NCBI GenBank assembly: GCA_013399695.1
Contig: VXAU01001100.1
Location: 434,001 to 498,000, forward strand
From: Formicarius rufipectus
Lineage: Eukaryota; Chordata; Aves; Passeriformes; Formicariidae
DNA length: 64,000 nucleotides
Direction of reading: 5' to 3'
Position numbers and translations under genes: made by a program. Positions 38,028 through 50,800 of the stretch are shown in pieces (position 1 is the first letter of the stretch; every line of letters starts with the position of its first letter). Under the pieces are notes generated by a model that was not told where the DNA came from, ran no database searches, and worked only from the letters and a program-made list of their open reading frames with translations.

Positions 38028-40217
38028 AACAAAATCTGTTCCCTAGTGACCTTTGGGACTTTCAAAAGAAATCAAGCTACTATTTTCACTTGAAATGCTT
38101 TTTTGAAAACACTTTTCAGCTTTAAAGTTCCTTGAAGAGATCAACAAATGAAAAATGCATTAAAAACATTAAAACAAAATGCTCAGAAAACAGAGTTTTC
38201 CATCTAGATTTATAGGGTTGGATTCTACGGTTTGGAAAGAACCTGGTTCCTCTATGACACACATTAATTATTATAGACAGCTCCTATACATTAATTCTCA
38301 AAAATTATGTGGTGAGCATTTCCTGCATAAATGCTCACATAAAAATATAGGCCTATATTTATCTTACCTACATTTAACCCTTTAGGCACTGAGGTAATGG
38401 AAAACCCTGACTGCCCATCAGTCCCCAGGCAATGGAAAGAGATATATCTAGAGGACAATTCAGTTGTTAAGTGGGGGCTATAGAGGATGCCTGCCTCTGA
38501 ACACCTTTCCAGGGGCTGTGTGGGTGCACTTCGGTGCATCTCGTTTCCTAACAGAAGAATCTCAATTAAGTGTTTAAATTTAGGAGAACTGTTGTGTGTT
38601 ATGGCTCTGCAAAGCCATGAAACAGAGCAGAGGGCATTTCTGTAGTGGTCAGACCAAAGTCCTTCATTCCATACCTTGCCTCCACCAGTGGCTGCAAGGA
38701 CTGTTCCTGCCATCCTCATGCAGTCAAGGGGTGTTTCCTGAGCCAGAGGTGGTGGATTTGTGTTTAATAATCTCAGAGTTTTGTATAATGTGTTCAATCA
38801 ATCTTGTATGAACGAATTTAAGATCCCGCAACTGCAGCATCTTTGGGAAGGACTTTCTCAGCTTAACTGTGTGGAATAGAGAAAAGTAGTCTCTCAACCT
38901 AGTAGAACACTAAAGAATATGACAACTGTGATAACAATAGTGGTTGCTCAGAAAGCAGTGCATTGATACAAAGGACCAACCCTTCATACCGTGTACTTCT
39001 CTATAAACATGTAATATTGAAAAGTTTGATACATGTGCTTTTTTTCTACTCTGATTCTTGGTCAAAAAAATTGACTCTTCAATTTTTACAAAGTACATGT
39101 AATAAAAAATCCTATTAAGTATTCCAGTAAACTAGTTCAGTGCTGGTACAATATGCTAGGTTCAGGCTGGGGAGGGGCAGAAATGAGTCAAGGTTCTTAT
39201 TCAGACCTTTTCATATCATGCCACTCTTGAACACAGGTTGCAATTACTGTCTGTACTGTTCTCAAATATTCCATATTGACTGTGTACCTCAGGAGGGCCA
39301 GAGTTTGTTCTCACTGCACAGGACATGTTACGTCCCTTATCTACTGGAACTTCGTTCTGTGCAGAGAAATATTTTTTTCTGTTGTATCCATGGGAACTAC
39401 CTTCAGCAAAGGTGGATGTCCAGACAGGCAGTTCAGTTCTTCCCCCATTTCCTCCTGCTTCTTTGGAGTGTATTCTGATCTAAATAATTCCTGTCTCCAC
39501 AGGTGCTGAGACAGGCAGCTTTCATAGGAAAAAAATATATAAAGGGAGAGAGAAAGAAGCAAAAAAAATGAAAGCAAATTGATGACAAGTGAGTTTACCT
39601 AGTAACTGTTTGGAAAAACTACCTCCTACTTCTATCTAACTATAAAAGGAAATACGTGTTTCATTTCTTCTCTAATCACAAGGTTTCAATGAATGTACTG
39701 TAAGAGCACATTCAGAGCTATTTGTCATTACTAAGTCCTGAGATTTAGGATACGTGTGTTCTTGAATATCTTAGCCATAGAAACCTCAGAAACTGCTGTT
39801 GAAGTGCAGAAATCCTTTCTTTAGTATGCACAGGCATAACATCCATAATCCTTTATCTCTGGCAAAGCTGCTGGTTGCTGGGCTTTTGCCAAGGGCATGT
39901 TTGGTGGTGTGTGGAATCTGAGGCTGCTGCATGACATTGCTGTTGAAGGTGCACAGATACCATGGTGATGGGAGAGATATAGGTGCCTAGATGGATAGGT
40001 GGATGGATGTTTTCTTTACCCACTTGCCAGGATTTTGATTCAACCAGTCCAACCTGATTTTCCAGATTATTTTAGTGAGCAGGCTCAAATACATCAGTTT
40101 GAGAAATCCTGGCAAGCAATCAAGTCCCATGCAATTCACCCCCATTGCCATCTCAAAATTAAAGGTAAACACTGAGCAGTTCTCATTTAAATTTGAAGCA
40201 TCTGATGCAGCCTTGAA

Positions 40218-40259
40218 TTTCTTTTTCTTTTTTTTTCCTTCCTTTTTTTTTTTTTTTTT
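40218..40259. repeat. Pyrimidine/T-rich tract
   Basis: About 42 bp of T with scattered C, ending in a run of 18 T. It is a simple repeat, and the Lys-rich or Phe-rich peptides that cross it are not genes. It could be the complement of an old poly(A) tail, but no retrogene was recognised to its right. Confidence 0.85.
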
Positions 40260-42278
40260 AAAGTTGCTGGAGAATAAAAACAACAAATTAAAGGAACTGC
40301 AGTCAGTAAAAAGATTTCTCTGGCAAGGAGGCCAAACTAAATAATGACACCCAAAGCAAAAACATGCTTCACTGAAACTAAACTTTAGTCAATTCACTCT
40401 TTGAAACAAAGGATTTTTTGTAATTTCAAAAGTGAACATTGTACTTTTCTCTGGCAGCCATTTGTATGTTTTTCAATGATCTGATTATGTATAAATCCCA
40501 ATTTAGCATGCCTTTCAGCACCTAAATCCTATGAGTGATTTGAAAACATTAATGAAGTTTTCTATAGACTACAGCTGTGCTTCTCTTCCTCCCAACCTTT
40601 TTTGAAATGCAAGCTTTAGTGACAGTGTTTTGATGTGCCTCATTTGTTGATGTGTATTTTCTTTCCTTTTTTCTAATTACTTTGTAAATATTTATGAAAG
40701 ATACAAGATCTGTTTCACATTCACACAGAGAGTCAATGCTTTTCCCTTCATTCCTGTCCTCTGTAATTGCTGCGCTTTCATGTGTGCTCTCAGACCTTTC
40801 ATGAAATCTGTACTCCTTACACTTACAGCACTCATCAATGCAGTCTGAAACTTTGCATAAGATGAGTTCAAAGGTTGCTCACTTGAGAGTTGAATTCTCA
40901 GCTCCTACTCAGAGCCTGAATAATCAAGCAGTTCGAAAGGTTGGATAGATTTCACTCCAGGCTTTGCTCTGCCTTTTTCTCCCTGTTTTTACAATTTGTA
41001 AAACGTCTCTAGTCCCTGTTTGCAGGATAGTACATCTCCTTTACACTAGCCTGAAGGCGTACTGTAAATCTATCCTTCTCAGAATGATGTAAAATACTGC
41101 AGGTGAAACTGTCGCCCCTCTGCCTTCTCACAGGCTCTCTGCAGGGGCTCCATGTCTGAGCACAGAGAGGTAGAGTCACAAACAGGACAGGAGCATCTGG
41201 TGGTTGCACTGTACTGCTTGGGATAGCTCAAGTTGTCCTGTGCCAAGTGCCTCCTGCCCGTACTGAGGCTTCTTGTGCTAAGGAGGTAGCAGGAACTGTA
41301 CCAACACCAATCCTGGTGTTCCAAAGGGCTCTCTAAAACTACTTGTATATATATAAATAACTGTTTAAAAAGAAATACACATAGAGGCAACAAAAAGATA
41401 CTCAATTCTTAGCAAATTTCCGACAGAGCAGCTTTCTTCTAGAAATTGTTGTGGATTCCCTTTTTCCTCTCTCAAAAATAAAACTTTACTGTTTATTCCA
41501 CTGTTATTAGCAACAGAAAAACAAATTTTGAAAATAATTCCTAAAAGCCTGTAGGTATAAAAAAATCCTGTGAAAACCAAATTTTTTCCAAGCTAATGTT
41601 TCCCTTGACTGAATCATTATTTTCAACTGAAAGTCTGAATTGTTGAAAATTCCTACTCAACTCCATCCCTACTTACCCTGTACTTTTCCTGTAGGAGGAA
41701 AACCAAAACCCGAGTTACAGCAAATCATTTTCCTAAAAGTTATGTTTTCTTTTACTGAACTGAGAAATCATTTGTATTGCCCTGAGTCCTCTCATTTCAT
41801 CAAAATAATCCCTTACCCTATACACATGAAGTAATGTAACCACATTCCAACACAGTCATATTTATTAAAAGTTCAATGTCCCATGTATTTTAAGCAGAAG
41901 ATGTTTTGGTTTAAGAAATAGTGGAAAATGTTAAAATAAATATTGTTCCAATCATTTCCCAACCAGTGCACTTAATTAATTTTATAACCAGTCAGTGAAA
42001 ATGAACTTCCTATTAATTTTAGGGCTATTTGGCCCTGCATGATGTGATCAATACTACAAGTCCTGTTACACAGGGCTAATACAACTCCTGGTGAAGTTGG
42101 TCATGGAGATTTTGTGCCCCACTCTTGTGGCTTAACAGCTTGTATAAAATGCTACTTCATTTCTGAACCCCACTGGATATATCCCCTGTCCCTTCCCACT
42201 CCCTGGGGCTCTGTCCATCTGTGACCCTTCCCCCATTGGCTAACCGGGCTCCCTGGCCATTCCCCACCCCCTGAGGTC

Positions 42279-42286
42279 TATATAAG
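42279..42286 (+). promoter_or_regulatory. TATA box of the LTR
   Basis: tatataag lies about 40 bp downstream of an inverted CCAAT motif inside the LTR-like element. A start site would be expected about 25-30 bp downstream, near 42305-42315. Whether it is still active cannot be told from sequence. Confidence 0.65.
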
Positions 42287-42301
42287 TCGCTTGTTGTTTT
42301 G

Positions 42302-42307
42302 AATAAA
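42302..42307 (+). promoter_or_regulatory. Polyadenylation signal of the LTR
   Basis: A perfect aataaa lies 16 bp after the TATA box, followed by a CA and then a G/T-containing stretch near 42340-42360. The signal therefore sits at the U3/R border, as in LTRs with a short R region. Confidence 0.65.
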
Positions 42308-42476
42308 CTCTCTCACTTCACCACCCAGCCTCAGAGGACCCACGTGTGATCTGTACCATCTTCAGTACAGGGGCTTTCCAGCACCGACCCCGGTCCAGAG
42401 GAGTGAGGAGCCGGTCCCCATGGTCAAAACCCTGTGAGTTTTAGCCTCTTTCCAGAACATGAGCCTTCATTCCACA

Positions 42477-45400
42477 ATCTCAGATAAAAATGCATAAACC
42501 TGGGAAAATTCCAGACTGAAGGTGTTAATGTATTGCTGGATTCAAAAACATTAACTTGGAGTTATTTCAGAATAATACCAGCATAACAGAGATTCAAATT
42601 AGATAGCTATAGTATTGATAATTGTTTAGTTAAATACTCAAAATACCAATTTCATGTGTGGTTCAACATAAACTTACAAATAAATAAATGGTACTGTTGG
42701 TGTCTAATTTCTGATGGATTTTTCCTCAGGGTTACTCTTTTGATGATGATAAATATTTGTATTATTCTTCATTTGTGGATTGATGAGTCTTGAAAACACT
42801 GTTCAGAGGCACATGCAAATGCATGTGACTTTAAAGAATATTGAATTCACTCCACCTTATTTATTCTGGAGCTAGAAAGGGGAGTGAGCACACATCACCC
42901 ATCACCCAAGGAGAGCAAGAAGCAGGCAGGGCTTGGTGCTCTAAGCAGTCCGCATTAATTGCAAGGGACAAGAGAGTGCTATGCTTCTTTAAGGACATTC
43001 TTACATCACTCCTGCACCATCTATGCCCATCAGTGACTCAAGGGTAGAGTACTCTGACTGAATAGATTTGATTAAACCTTTCTGGGAGTAGATCTATTAC
43101 AATCCTGCTTCTTCATGTTGCATGATAACATCCAGCCCCAGGCAGACTTTTGATTAAAAGTTCCCCTGAAGATTTGTGGAAAAATTCTGTTTATTCCCAC
43201 AACTCTGAGAGCATTGAGGTTATGTGCCTACATTTTGAAGTGCAAATTACATAAACTGCAATTTGGCAAAGATGTTTCTGGAGTTGGGAAACCAACTGAG
43301 GAAGCCTATAGTTGTTTTCCATTGGACTGAAATCAGGAAAAAAAATATTTAAAAAAGATTTCTTTAATTTTTTTAAGTTAGCCCACACAATCTTTAAAAC
43401 TGGGAATGATGAGCAGGGAAATGACAGCACTTGGAGTACATGATGGGACCTGGAAAAACTTTAGAGAATCATTTTTCAAAGAAGAACTGCATGTTGAGGT
43501 CACAAGCAGACTCTTGAAATATAATTTACTTTCTATTCAGAATCTCTTATATTCTTGCCTCTTCATTTTCACATCTGTTATATAGAGGTCAAATGAGTAA
43601 ACATTTTTTCTTGAATTTGGAAAGTTTTTTGCTTAGTTTTAGAAGAATTTGGAAAGTAATTTTCAAACTGCACACCAGCAGAGTGACTATTTGTTACACT
43701 TTTCACTGTTATAAGTACAAGTCACTCTGTCCTACTTGCAATGCAAAACCATCTTGATTGTACTACTCCTTTTCACTCTGTTTTTCCTAACTAGACCATG
43801 GGGAAGGGATGAGGAGAATTGGCCCATGAAAAATAAAAAAAAATTGTAACTGTTAGTATAGAAGAGATTAAGAACCAGAGGCACTGAAATATTTCTGCTA
43901 GTGGTTTGACACCAAAGACAGCAGGGAATGACTCAGGGTTTCTTGTTCACTTTTTACTCAGACTGAACAATGATGATTTTTATTGAATCAAAAAGTTAGT
44001 AGAAAACGCTAATTGGATATCTTTGGTGCCAGCGCCAGTCTTAATTTCAGATTTCTCTGAATCTCACATGCCATGGAAAACAGTTAAAATTATATGAAAA
44101 ATATCTAAATTTCAGGTGGGATGATTTTCTGTGATGCTAATCCTCCTATTCCCACATGGGCAGCACACTGAAGCTCCACTAAAGACCTAGGTCCTGATGT
44201 GAGGCATTTTACAGATGTAGTGGGATATTAAGAGTTCCTGCTCTGCCCTCAGCCTCTGTGAATTTGATGATCATGGCCAGAATGGTAAGATGATTGGCCA
44301 TATCTCCATAAACACTGATTTGCTACTGAGCACAATGGTCACAAAGCTTTGTGTGAGTTTCAGACATTCTGCTTCTGACATCAAACCATCTGTAAATACC
44401 TCTGGAATACTTTTGGTGTGCATATAGCAGCACCAAGCAGAAGCTCAGGACAGAAAGAAAAAGGACAGAGATTTCCATCACTGACAGTGAATACAGGCAG
44501 GCAGCATGTGATCAAGCAACTTTTAATTTTTCCTGCTGTTTACAAAATCTTGGCATTCATATTATCTCCCTGTGCTGTGCTCAGGGAAGTGAGCAGCTGA
44601 CTCTGCTCTTGTTGCAGGTTACTTGATGCACCAGGCTCCATGGATCAGGGATTAATTTTTATCAGTTGCACAAGTAAAAGAGATAAAGACAAAGAGATAA
44701 AGGAAGCACGATTCTTCTCCCATGTTCCTGAGTAATTTGCCTATCCCCAAAGGACTCCTTTACAATCAAAGAGATCAATAACTGTATACCAGCATAAGCA
44801 GGATTCCTTTTAAAAGTCTTTATCCATGCAACTATAAAACAGTCTCTTCCAGGTGACATATATACTTCACCTTTGATCTCAAAACAGCGTGTTTAGCTAT
44901 AAAAGCCATGTTTGCTATCTGGAGCATTTTGAATGTGTGATTCTTATCTATGTGTAGAGACTAGGCAAACAAGTACAGAGCAGTCCTCTAATTATTCTCT
45001 TTTAAATATCTTTCCTTTCTCAGAATAAGCAGGATAGAAGGTGTCAGAGTAATTTCTAGTTGATTAATTGGCTAAAAAGTCTGAAACAGATGCACCATTT
45101 ATAATGACAGAAGCAGTGAACTATGTAACAAAACCCAGTACCTCATCAGTGCAACAGGTCTATAAGTAAACAGTAAAATACAAACATTTATGGAATACAG
45201 GCCATGCTCTTGTCTTGAAAATTAAGGAACATTGATAACACATCTGATGTGGAAATACACTGAAGTTGGGTGAACCTTGCTGTAATAGAGTTACTGGAGT
45301 CTGCAGCAAACATATATTCAGATGAAACTGCTTTACTTTTTTGGAAGATTCTGACATGAATTCTACCAATTCACAAACAGCAGTCAAAGTATGCAAAATC

Positions 45401-46712
45401 GTGAGTTAGGCTGAAAAAAAATCCAGTGGATTAACTGCTCAGATTAGTGGGGCTACATGAGAAAGCTTCGCAAGGGAATGCAGTCTGGCCTGTTCTGTGT
45501 TCTTCTGCCATGGACAATATGGCCTGAATTCCTCCCCCGAACACCTTCAGCTGAAACATGCAAGCCAGAAACTTCATTGCTGCAGGCCCCTAGGGAGTCA
45601 ACAAAGAAAGTAAGACACCTCTGGAAGGTGATTCAGCACCCTGAGAAGTGTCTGGTTCACCCTATTGACTGTTTAGGTCACATACACAATATAGTGCAGT
45701 TGTCTCAGAGGCTTTTAAAACTACTCAGGGTCAATTTGGGCTGCAACTAGTCAAATAACATTGTGAAGAAAATCCCATGAGAGATCCAGCTAAGATTAAG
45801 CACGACTGTTTGAAGGATTCTGGACATCTGGGTACTAAGCATGCACATTACTCTGGAGCAATAAATTCAGTCTATCAGACCTACCAGAGAGAAGGTGCAT
45901 GGTTTGCATCCAGGCATACTTCATGATGCATGCAGAACCCAGCATTACTGGTCTGCACTAAATGAATGACTGAGTGGAACTGTGTTGAATTGTTATGTAC
46001 AAAGCAGCACATGATTTCCTCATACATGAGGCATTCATTTCCTTTTGCTACATCCAGGTTCAATAGCTTACCTAATTATGTTTTGTGTGTCTTTTCGTAT
46101 TTCATATGACATCACTGTCAAGTTGTGTTTTGCACTCTCAAATGAGCAGCTGAATAGAATTTCCAGACCATTTATCCCAGTTATGTTTGACCAGTCAAAG
46201 AAGGTCCTCTTTTTCAGACTGATGATTATAAGTTTATTTCACAGTACTTATTTGTCTAGTTTTTTATTGTGATTATCTCTTAATCTGCACATATTGAAGA
46301 ATTTATGGAGTGAAACATGAAAACAATGAATTTAAGTTCATTGGATCATCCAGACCAAGTCTTCCTGCATAGCATGATTACCATTAAGCTACTTGAGTTA
46401 TGCTGCACAGCCTCCACTAGAGATTTGACTTGTCCACATGAGTCCACCAAAAGCCATCATTCATTTAGTCCATCCACTCCTTCTCTGCTCAGTCAAAGCC
46501 TAGGAAAGCAGGTGCATCTTCCAGTTAATCGTGAAAGTCATAAATCTTAGCTGTAAAAATCAAGGAACCTAAAAGTGGCTTGTGAAGGTTGAGATGATAG
46601 TCTATTCATCTGTTGAATTGCTGGGGACACTGCTGTCATAAACATGGCCAACAATTAGTATCCATTGTCATGTACAAGAAGCCATAAACTAAAGTGGAAG
46701 AATAAAGGTCTG
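42477..46712. other. Unique non-coding sequence
   Basis: No gene was supported. It contains a POU-octamer-bearing palindrome at 42810-42827. The 97-codon frame at 45457-45750 (plus) has no recognised domain and no clear splice context. Confidence 0.55.
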
Positions 46713-47880
46713 TTATGCATGTTGTAAAAACTGGTGTGATGAAGTAGACCTGCTGTTACCACTTGAACCCCCTAGGCCAAATGTGCCTGGAAATTGCAGA
46801 TATTCTTTTGTCATTGGTTTCACATTATTCAGGGTGGTACATGTATGGAAGAATTCGTGTGCCCTATGGCTATTCTTCATACTGAGATCAGGACGATAAA
46901 GAAATTCTGTTCCTTGGGAGATATCTTTCTGGCTTTCTTCATGCATTCATCACTTCTACCCAGCACTTTAACAGCATTTTTGTCACTCTTGGTCAAGGTT
47001 TGCTGTAGGTAGGATACAAAATTTTCTCTTCAGAGAATTACCTCAGATAATCTCTCATAGGGTGTGCCTATACAATCTTTTGTAGGCATTGAGGGCTCTG
47101 CCCTGTCTTCAAGAAAGTCAAAAACCATGTGCATCCCATTAACACAATGTGAAGCCCAGGCGAACTGGTCTTATTACTGGAGCTCTCAAACAGTGCCTGC
47201 AGATGGCTTCCAGATGTCTGAAAATTGAACATCTAAGTGTGAGCTAGTCAACCAAGGCTGCTTTTATAGTTAGTGTAGGGGAAAATAAACACTACCAGAG
47301 GCAAATTGTATGACCTATCTTGGATACCTATCTTATGATGAGATGAATCATGTTCTGAAGGTGTCCCTTTCTCTGCATCTACTGCATATAGAAAGGGCAA
47401 TGTGCCTTGCTCAGACTAAAATTCTCAATAAAAAAAAATAATCTTTAGATAAACATTTGTCTCAGGAACTTGGACTTTAATGAAACATCAAATATGCAAC
47501 TTGTCTAGCAAGATAGCAATGCTGTGACCCTAACATTAGGTCTCAACCCTGGTTTTAAAGTCTTCCAAGAAACCTCTTTAAATTTGTTTACAGCAAGGTG
47601 TCTGTCTCCATGCAGTCACCCTGAAAACCAGACTCATCTTCTATCCATTTTCCAGGTATGCAGCAGTAGCCTGAGGCTTGGACAAACCATGACCTCACAG
47701 ATCTGCCAGGGCAAGTATGTCTCTCCATGCCTGCTGTGTTGACTTTTCTTTCTTCTCACCCAGGTTCCTCTGCTTTAGGAATTCAGGCAGGGCCAGTTCA
47801 CTCAGTCCTTGAGGGAACAATATAAATGGAAGGATCTCAGATCCTGGCTTTTCAAGACTGCTCTTAATTACTATGTAGGC
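46713..47880 (-). pseudogene. Possible decayed coding sequence (unidentified)
   Basis: Read on the minus strand, this stretch can be followed as a chain of mostly open segments in changing frames. These are 47698-47880 (61 codons, no stop), 47071-47415 (115 codons, two stops), 46880-47170 (97 codons, one stop) and 46713-46946 (77 codons, no stop). Between the first two lies a poorer part with several stops. The implied peptides are polar, of mixed composition and without low complexity, and first codon positions are purine-rich in the best part (near 46920-47000). This is what an old frameshifted pseudogene would look like. I do not recognise the protein, and the stop density is only moderately below chance. 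A random purine-rich strand remains a real alternative. No poly(A) tail or target duplication was seen. Confidence 0.27.
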
Positions 47881-50800
47881 TTACCCACAGCAGGCTTACT
47901 CTCTTCAAACTGGTACTGTTAGAAGTTTTGACCTCTTCATTAGAGGTTTCATTCTGTATTCTTGCAGCCTTGAAGAATTTATACTGTTTACCTCTACTTT
48001 TGTGGTGACTATATGAAATTCTCGGGTTTGCTTGCAGGTATAAGAGCTTGAGATAAAAAGGCTACCAAATCTATTCTGGAAGTCTGGGTAACAGAGCAGT
48101 TAGAAATCAAATAAGTGTTGGAGTCGATGTTTATTAATGTAAACAGTTGTGACTATGGGATACAACCTCTCCTGAATCATGGGTTATGCCTCTTTCACAA
48201 TTGACACAGCATGACAATAAATCTAGGCCTTCATAGTTGCTAACTACAATGGCTAGAATTGTAATTTCAGTCCCCATATTTATATTTTTAAAACCATGTA
48301 ACTCAGATGATAAGTCTCATTATTCTCAGTAGTTATGCTTTCTGAAGCCAATAGATTCATCAGCCACTCATTTGTATTTTGTACCTGTACACACATGTGT
48401 ATACTGTGTGTACACAGCAACACAGAAACATAAGCACAGATCACTTGAATGAAACGTAACCATTAAGAAGAGCTTGTCAAAAGCGTGCCACAACACAGAA
48501 GCTTCAAACTGGAAAGGCTGGTTTCATACTACTTAAATGAAGCACTTACTCGACATAGCGTCCCTTCTTGTCAAAGGAGACACATATCTCTGAAGGGTGA
48601 TTTGTCTCATTCCACAATTAAGCTGTCCTCTGATGGTGTTTGTTTCTTTTCACTGAAGGCAAGCCTATGTCTTCAAAGTGTTACATGGTCAGAAATATCA
48701 TAGGTTTGTTGAATATAAGATATATTCTTTTGAGACAAAACAGTACTGCTCTTCTCAAAGCACATGGCCTAAAATAAGGTATTGTAGAGTCCAGGAGTCT
48801 ATGGGAGTGATTCTATTAGCTTTCTGAAGTCAACTGAGACCAAGTCAGTTCAGGTTACTCTTAAGAAGACAGTATCCATCTGGTCAGCTGAATTGTTTCC
48901 AAAACTCCACAAAATTTTTGCTTGTTAGAAACTTAGATGTTTGGTATACATCTAGGCACATTAGGCAACAAAAGCTAGGACAACATACATCTTTCCTCAC
49001 TTATGACATCTGGCAGCTTCGGGTCTCAAGACCTTTCCACAGCATGAAGCCCCATGCATAAGGAGAAAATAAGACCAAAAAAATCTGAGAAAGCCAGGAA
49101 GATTTTGTTGTTCCAGTCTGTAGAACAGACCATCAGTATTTGACTGATTTTACCTTCCAAAAAACCTGTCTTAGTGCCAAGATAACAGATATTCTGACAG
49201 GAAGTCTTTCCTTATTTCCCATTTGTGCTGTTTCAATTTCTCTGGAATAATTACAAAATGGGATAGAGGAAAAAATTACTCTAGGTATGAGGATTGTGTT
49301 GGAGAACCTCAAAAATGGTTGTGCACAAGTCATTGGAGCTTGCTGCTATGTTGTGTTGTTCAGTTAGAACATGGACAATGAAAAAACTCTGTGAACTTGG
49401 ACATCTGTCCTCTGGCTGATTTCTAATTCACGCATTATTGTCAGAACAAACTCCTATTGATTTCAATAATTGCATCCTGCTGGCTGCTCCATGTTTTAAA
49501 AAAACTTACCCAGATATGTCTATCTAAATTTTTAGCTATCTAAAGCTGCGTTTAGCTGTCTAATATCTATGTCTTTGAAACACAAGGTTTCGGTTCATAA
49601 GTCACTCAGAAATGTTTATGACAATTTTTCCTTGCCAAAATGTGGAATATCACAGGATCAAGTCTGAATTTCTTTTTGCGTCTTCCTTGTTCTCATCTTT
49701 TCCTCCATTTCCTGCTGCAATTGAGATTTTTAATTCACTTGGTTCTAGTGAGAAAAGTCAAATAAAATATTATCATAGTGTTGGTCCAATATTTAGTACA
49801 GTAACCTCAGATGAATAAGTCCCTCAATGAGGTCTCTTTTCCAATTGATAATTAGATTTTATCATAAGTTTACTACTATGAATTGCATAAGGAATAACAG
49901 ATAAGGTTCATCGTAAAAATTCTGAACAGTATCTTGGTGGTAAAAGTCCTTACCAGAGATATAAGAAATGACAAAGCTGTGATAACCAATCTTTTTGGAA
50001 GCGGACTTTCTCATTTTTTATTTATTGATCGTGAAAGTCTTCTAATTCACTCCTATGTAAAATAAGAAGACTTTCTTAAATCTGAGGAAAGCTGTGTATA
50101 GGAGCTTTGGGGTTTTCTTGCAGTCCTCAAGGCTTAGGCACATAGCACAAACTTCCATGAAAGGCTCTTTCCCAAAACCTTTGACTTCTTCCTTCATGAT
50201 ATGAATGTCCAAAAAACATGAAATATGGTGTATTATATATACCATATATTTATGCTTTTGTATATATATATCCTTTTTTTAAACAGCAAATAAATAAGGT
50301 GGATTATTAATTCAACTAATCCAATTTTAATGCTTAAACTGAAATTCATTTCCATGAATGAACAGAGGAGAAAGCAGACTTTCAAGCAGACTTGCACACA
50401 CACACACTTTCCCTTTCTTCTCTACCCCAAAACAGTCAATACTGTTAATACATAATACAGGTACTCCTGTATTATGGGAGACAAGCAATATTTAATATCT
50501 GCTGCACAAAGCCTTTGACCTCTGGCCAAATTCTAATCTCCGTGACATGGTTGTGATTCCCTTCACACGCACTTCTTAATGACTAGCTAGAGTTCTATTT
50601 GTGTATCTTCAGATCCAGGATTTTGTTCTACATCTTTACATGTCAAGATGGTTCTGTTGTATTTTAAAGTTAGTTTTATAATGGTAATTGTGAATCATGG
50701 GTTCACATAATGCTGTCCTTGATGTTATTATGTAGATAAATGTATAAATGCACAGTATTATGAAAAGTTCTAACTGAAGGACCAAAAGACTGACATTTTA

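Larger units (their letters stand above)
31586..42063. other. Unique AT-rich non-coding sequence
   Basis: No gene was supported over about 10.5 kb. It includes two splice-site-flanked segments on the plus strand (35479-35606, 35767-35818), a more G+C-rich patch near 36.65-37.25 kb, one unresolved base (38027), a pyrimidine tract (40218-40259) and the longest open frame of the window (38291-38797 minus, 168 codons, no domain). No interspersed repeat was recognised. Confidence 0.5.
42064..42476 (+). mobile_element. Solo-LTR-like element of an avian endogenous retrovirus
   Basis: A compact G+C-richer block starts tgttacacag and may end ttccaca, giving TG...CA ends. Inside, in order, are an inverted CCAAT box (ccattgg, 42233-42239), a TATA box (42279-42286), AATAAA (42302-42307), a CA near 42319 as a possible poly(A) site and a G/T-rich patch downstream. 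This U3-R-U5 order, with a short R, is typical of retroviral LTRs. No gag, pol or env sequence flanks it, so it is most likely a solo LTR left by recombination. I could not find a convincing target-site duplication, so both ends may be off by tens of bases. An isolated non-ERV promoter is a less likely alternative. Confidence 0.72.

Noticed and set aside
38291..38797. Longest open frame of the window (168 codons, minus)
   Set aside because: At the local base composition a frame of this length is expected with appreciable probability in 64 kb. No domain, signal peptide or splice context was recognised.
39987..40344. Open frames with Lys-rich or Phe-rich runs
   Set aside because: They cross the pyrimidine tract at 40218-40259, and there is no independent coding evidence.
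45457..45750. 97-codon plus-strand open frame
   Set aside because: No recognised domain, no supported splice sites, no conservation data.
48540..48900. Minus-strand frame that reads like protein between stops
   Set aside because: About seven stops in roughly 120 codons is close to random. Kept only as a weak neighbour of the 46.7-47.9 kb stretch.
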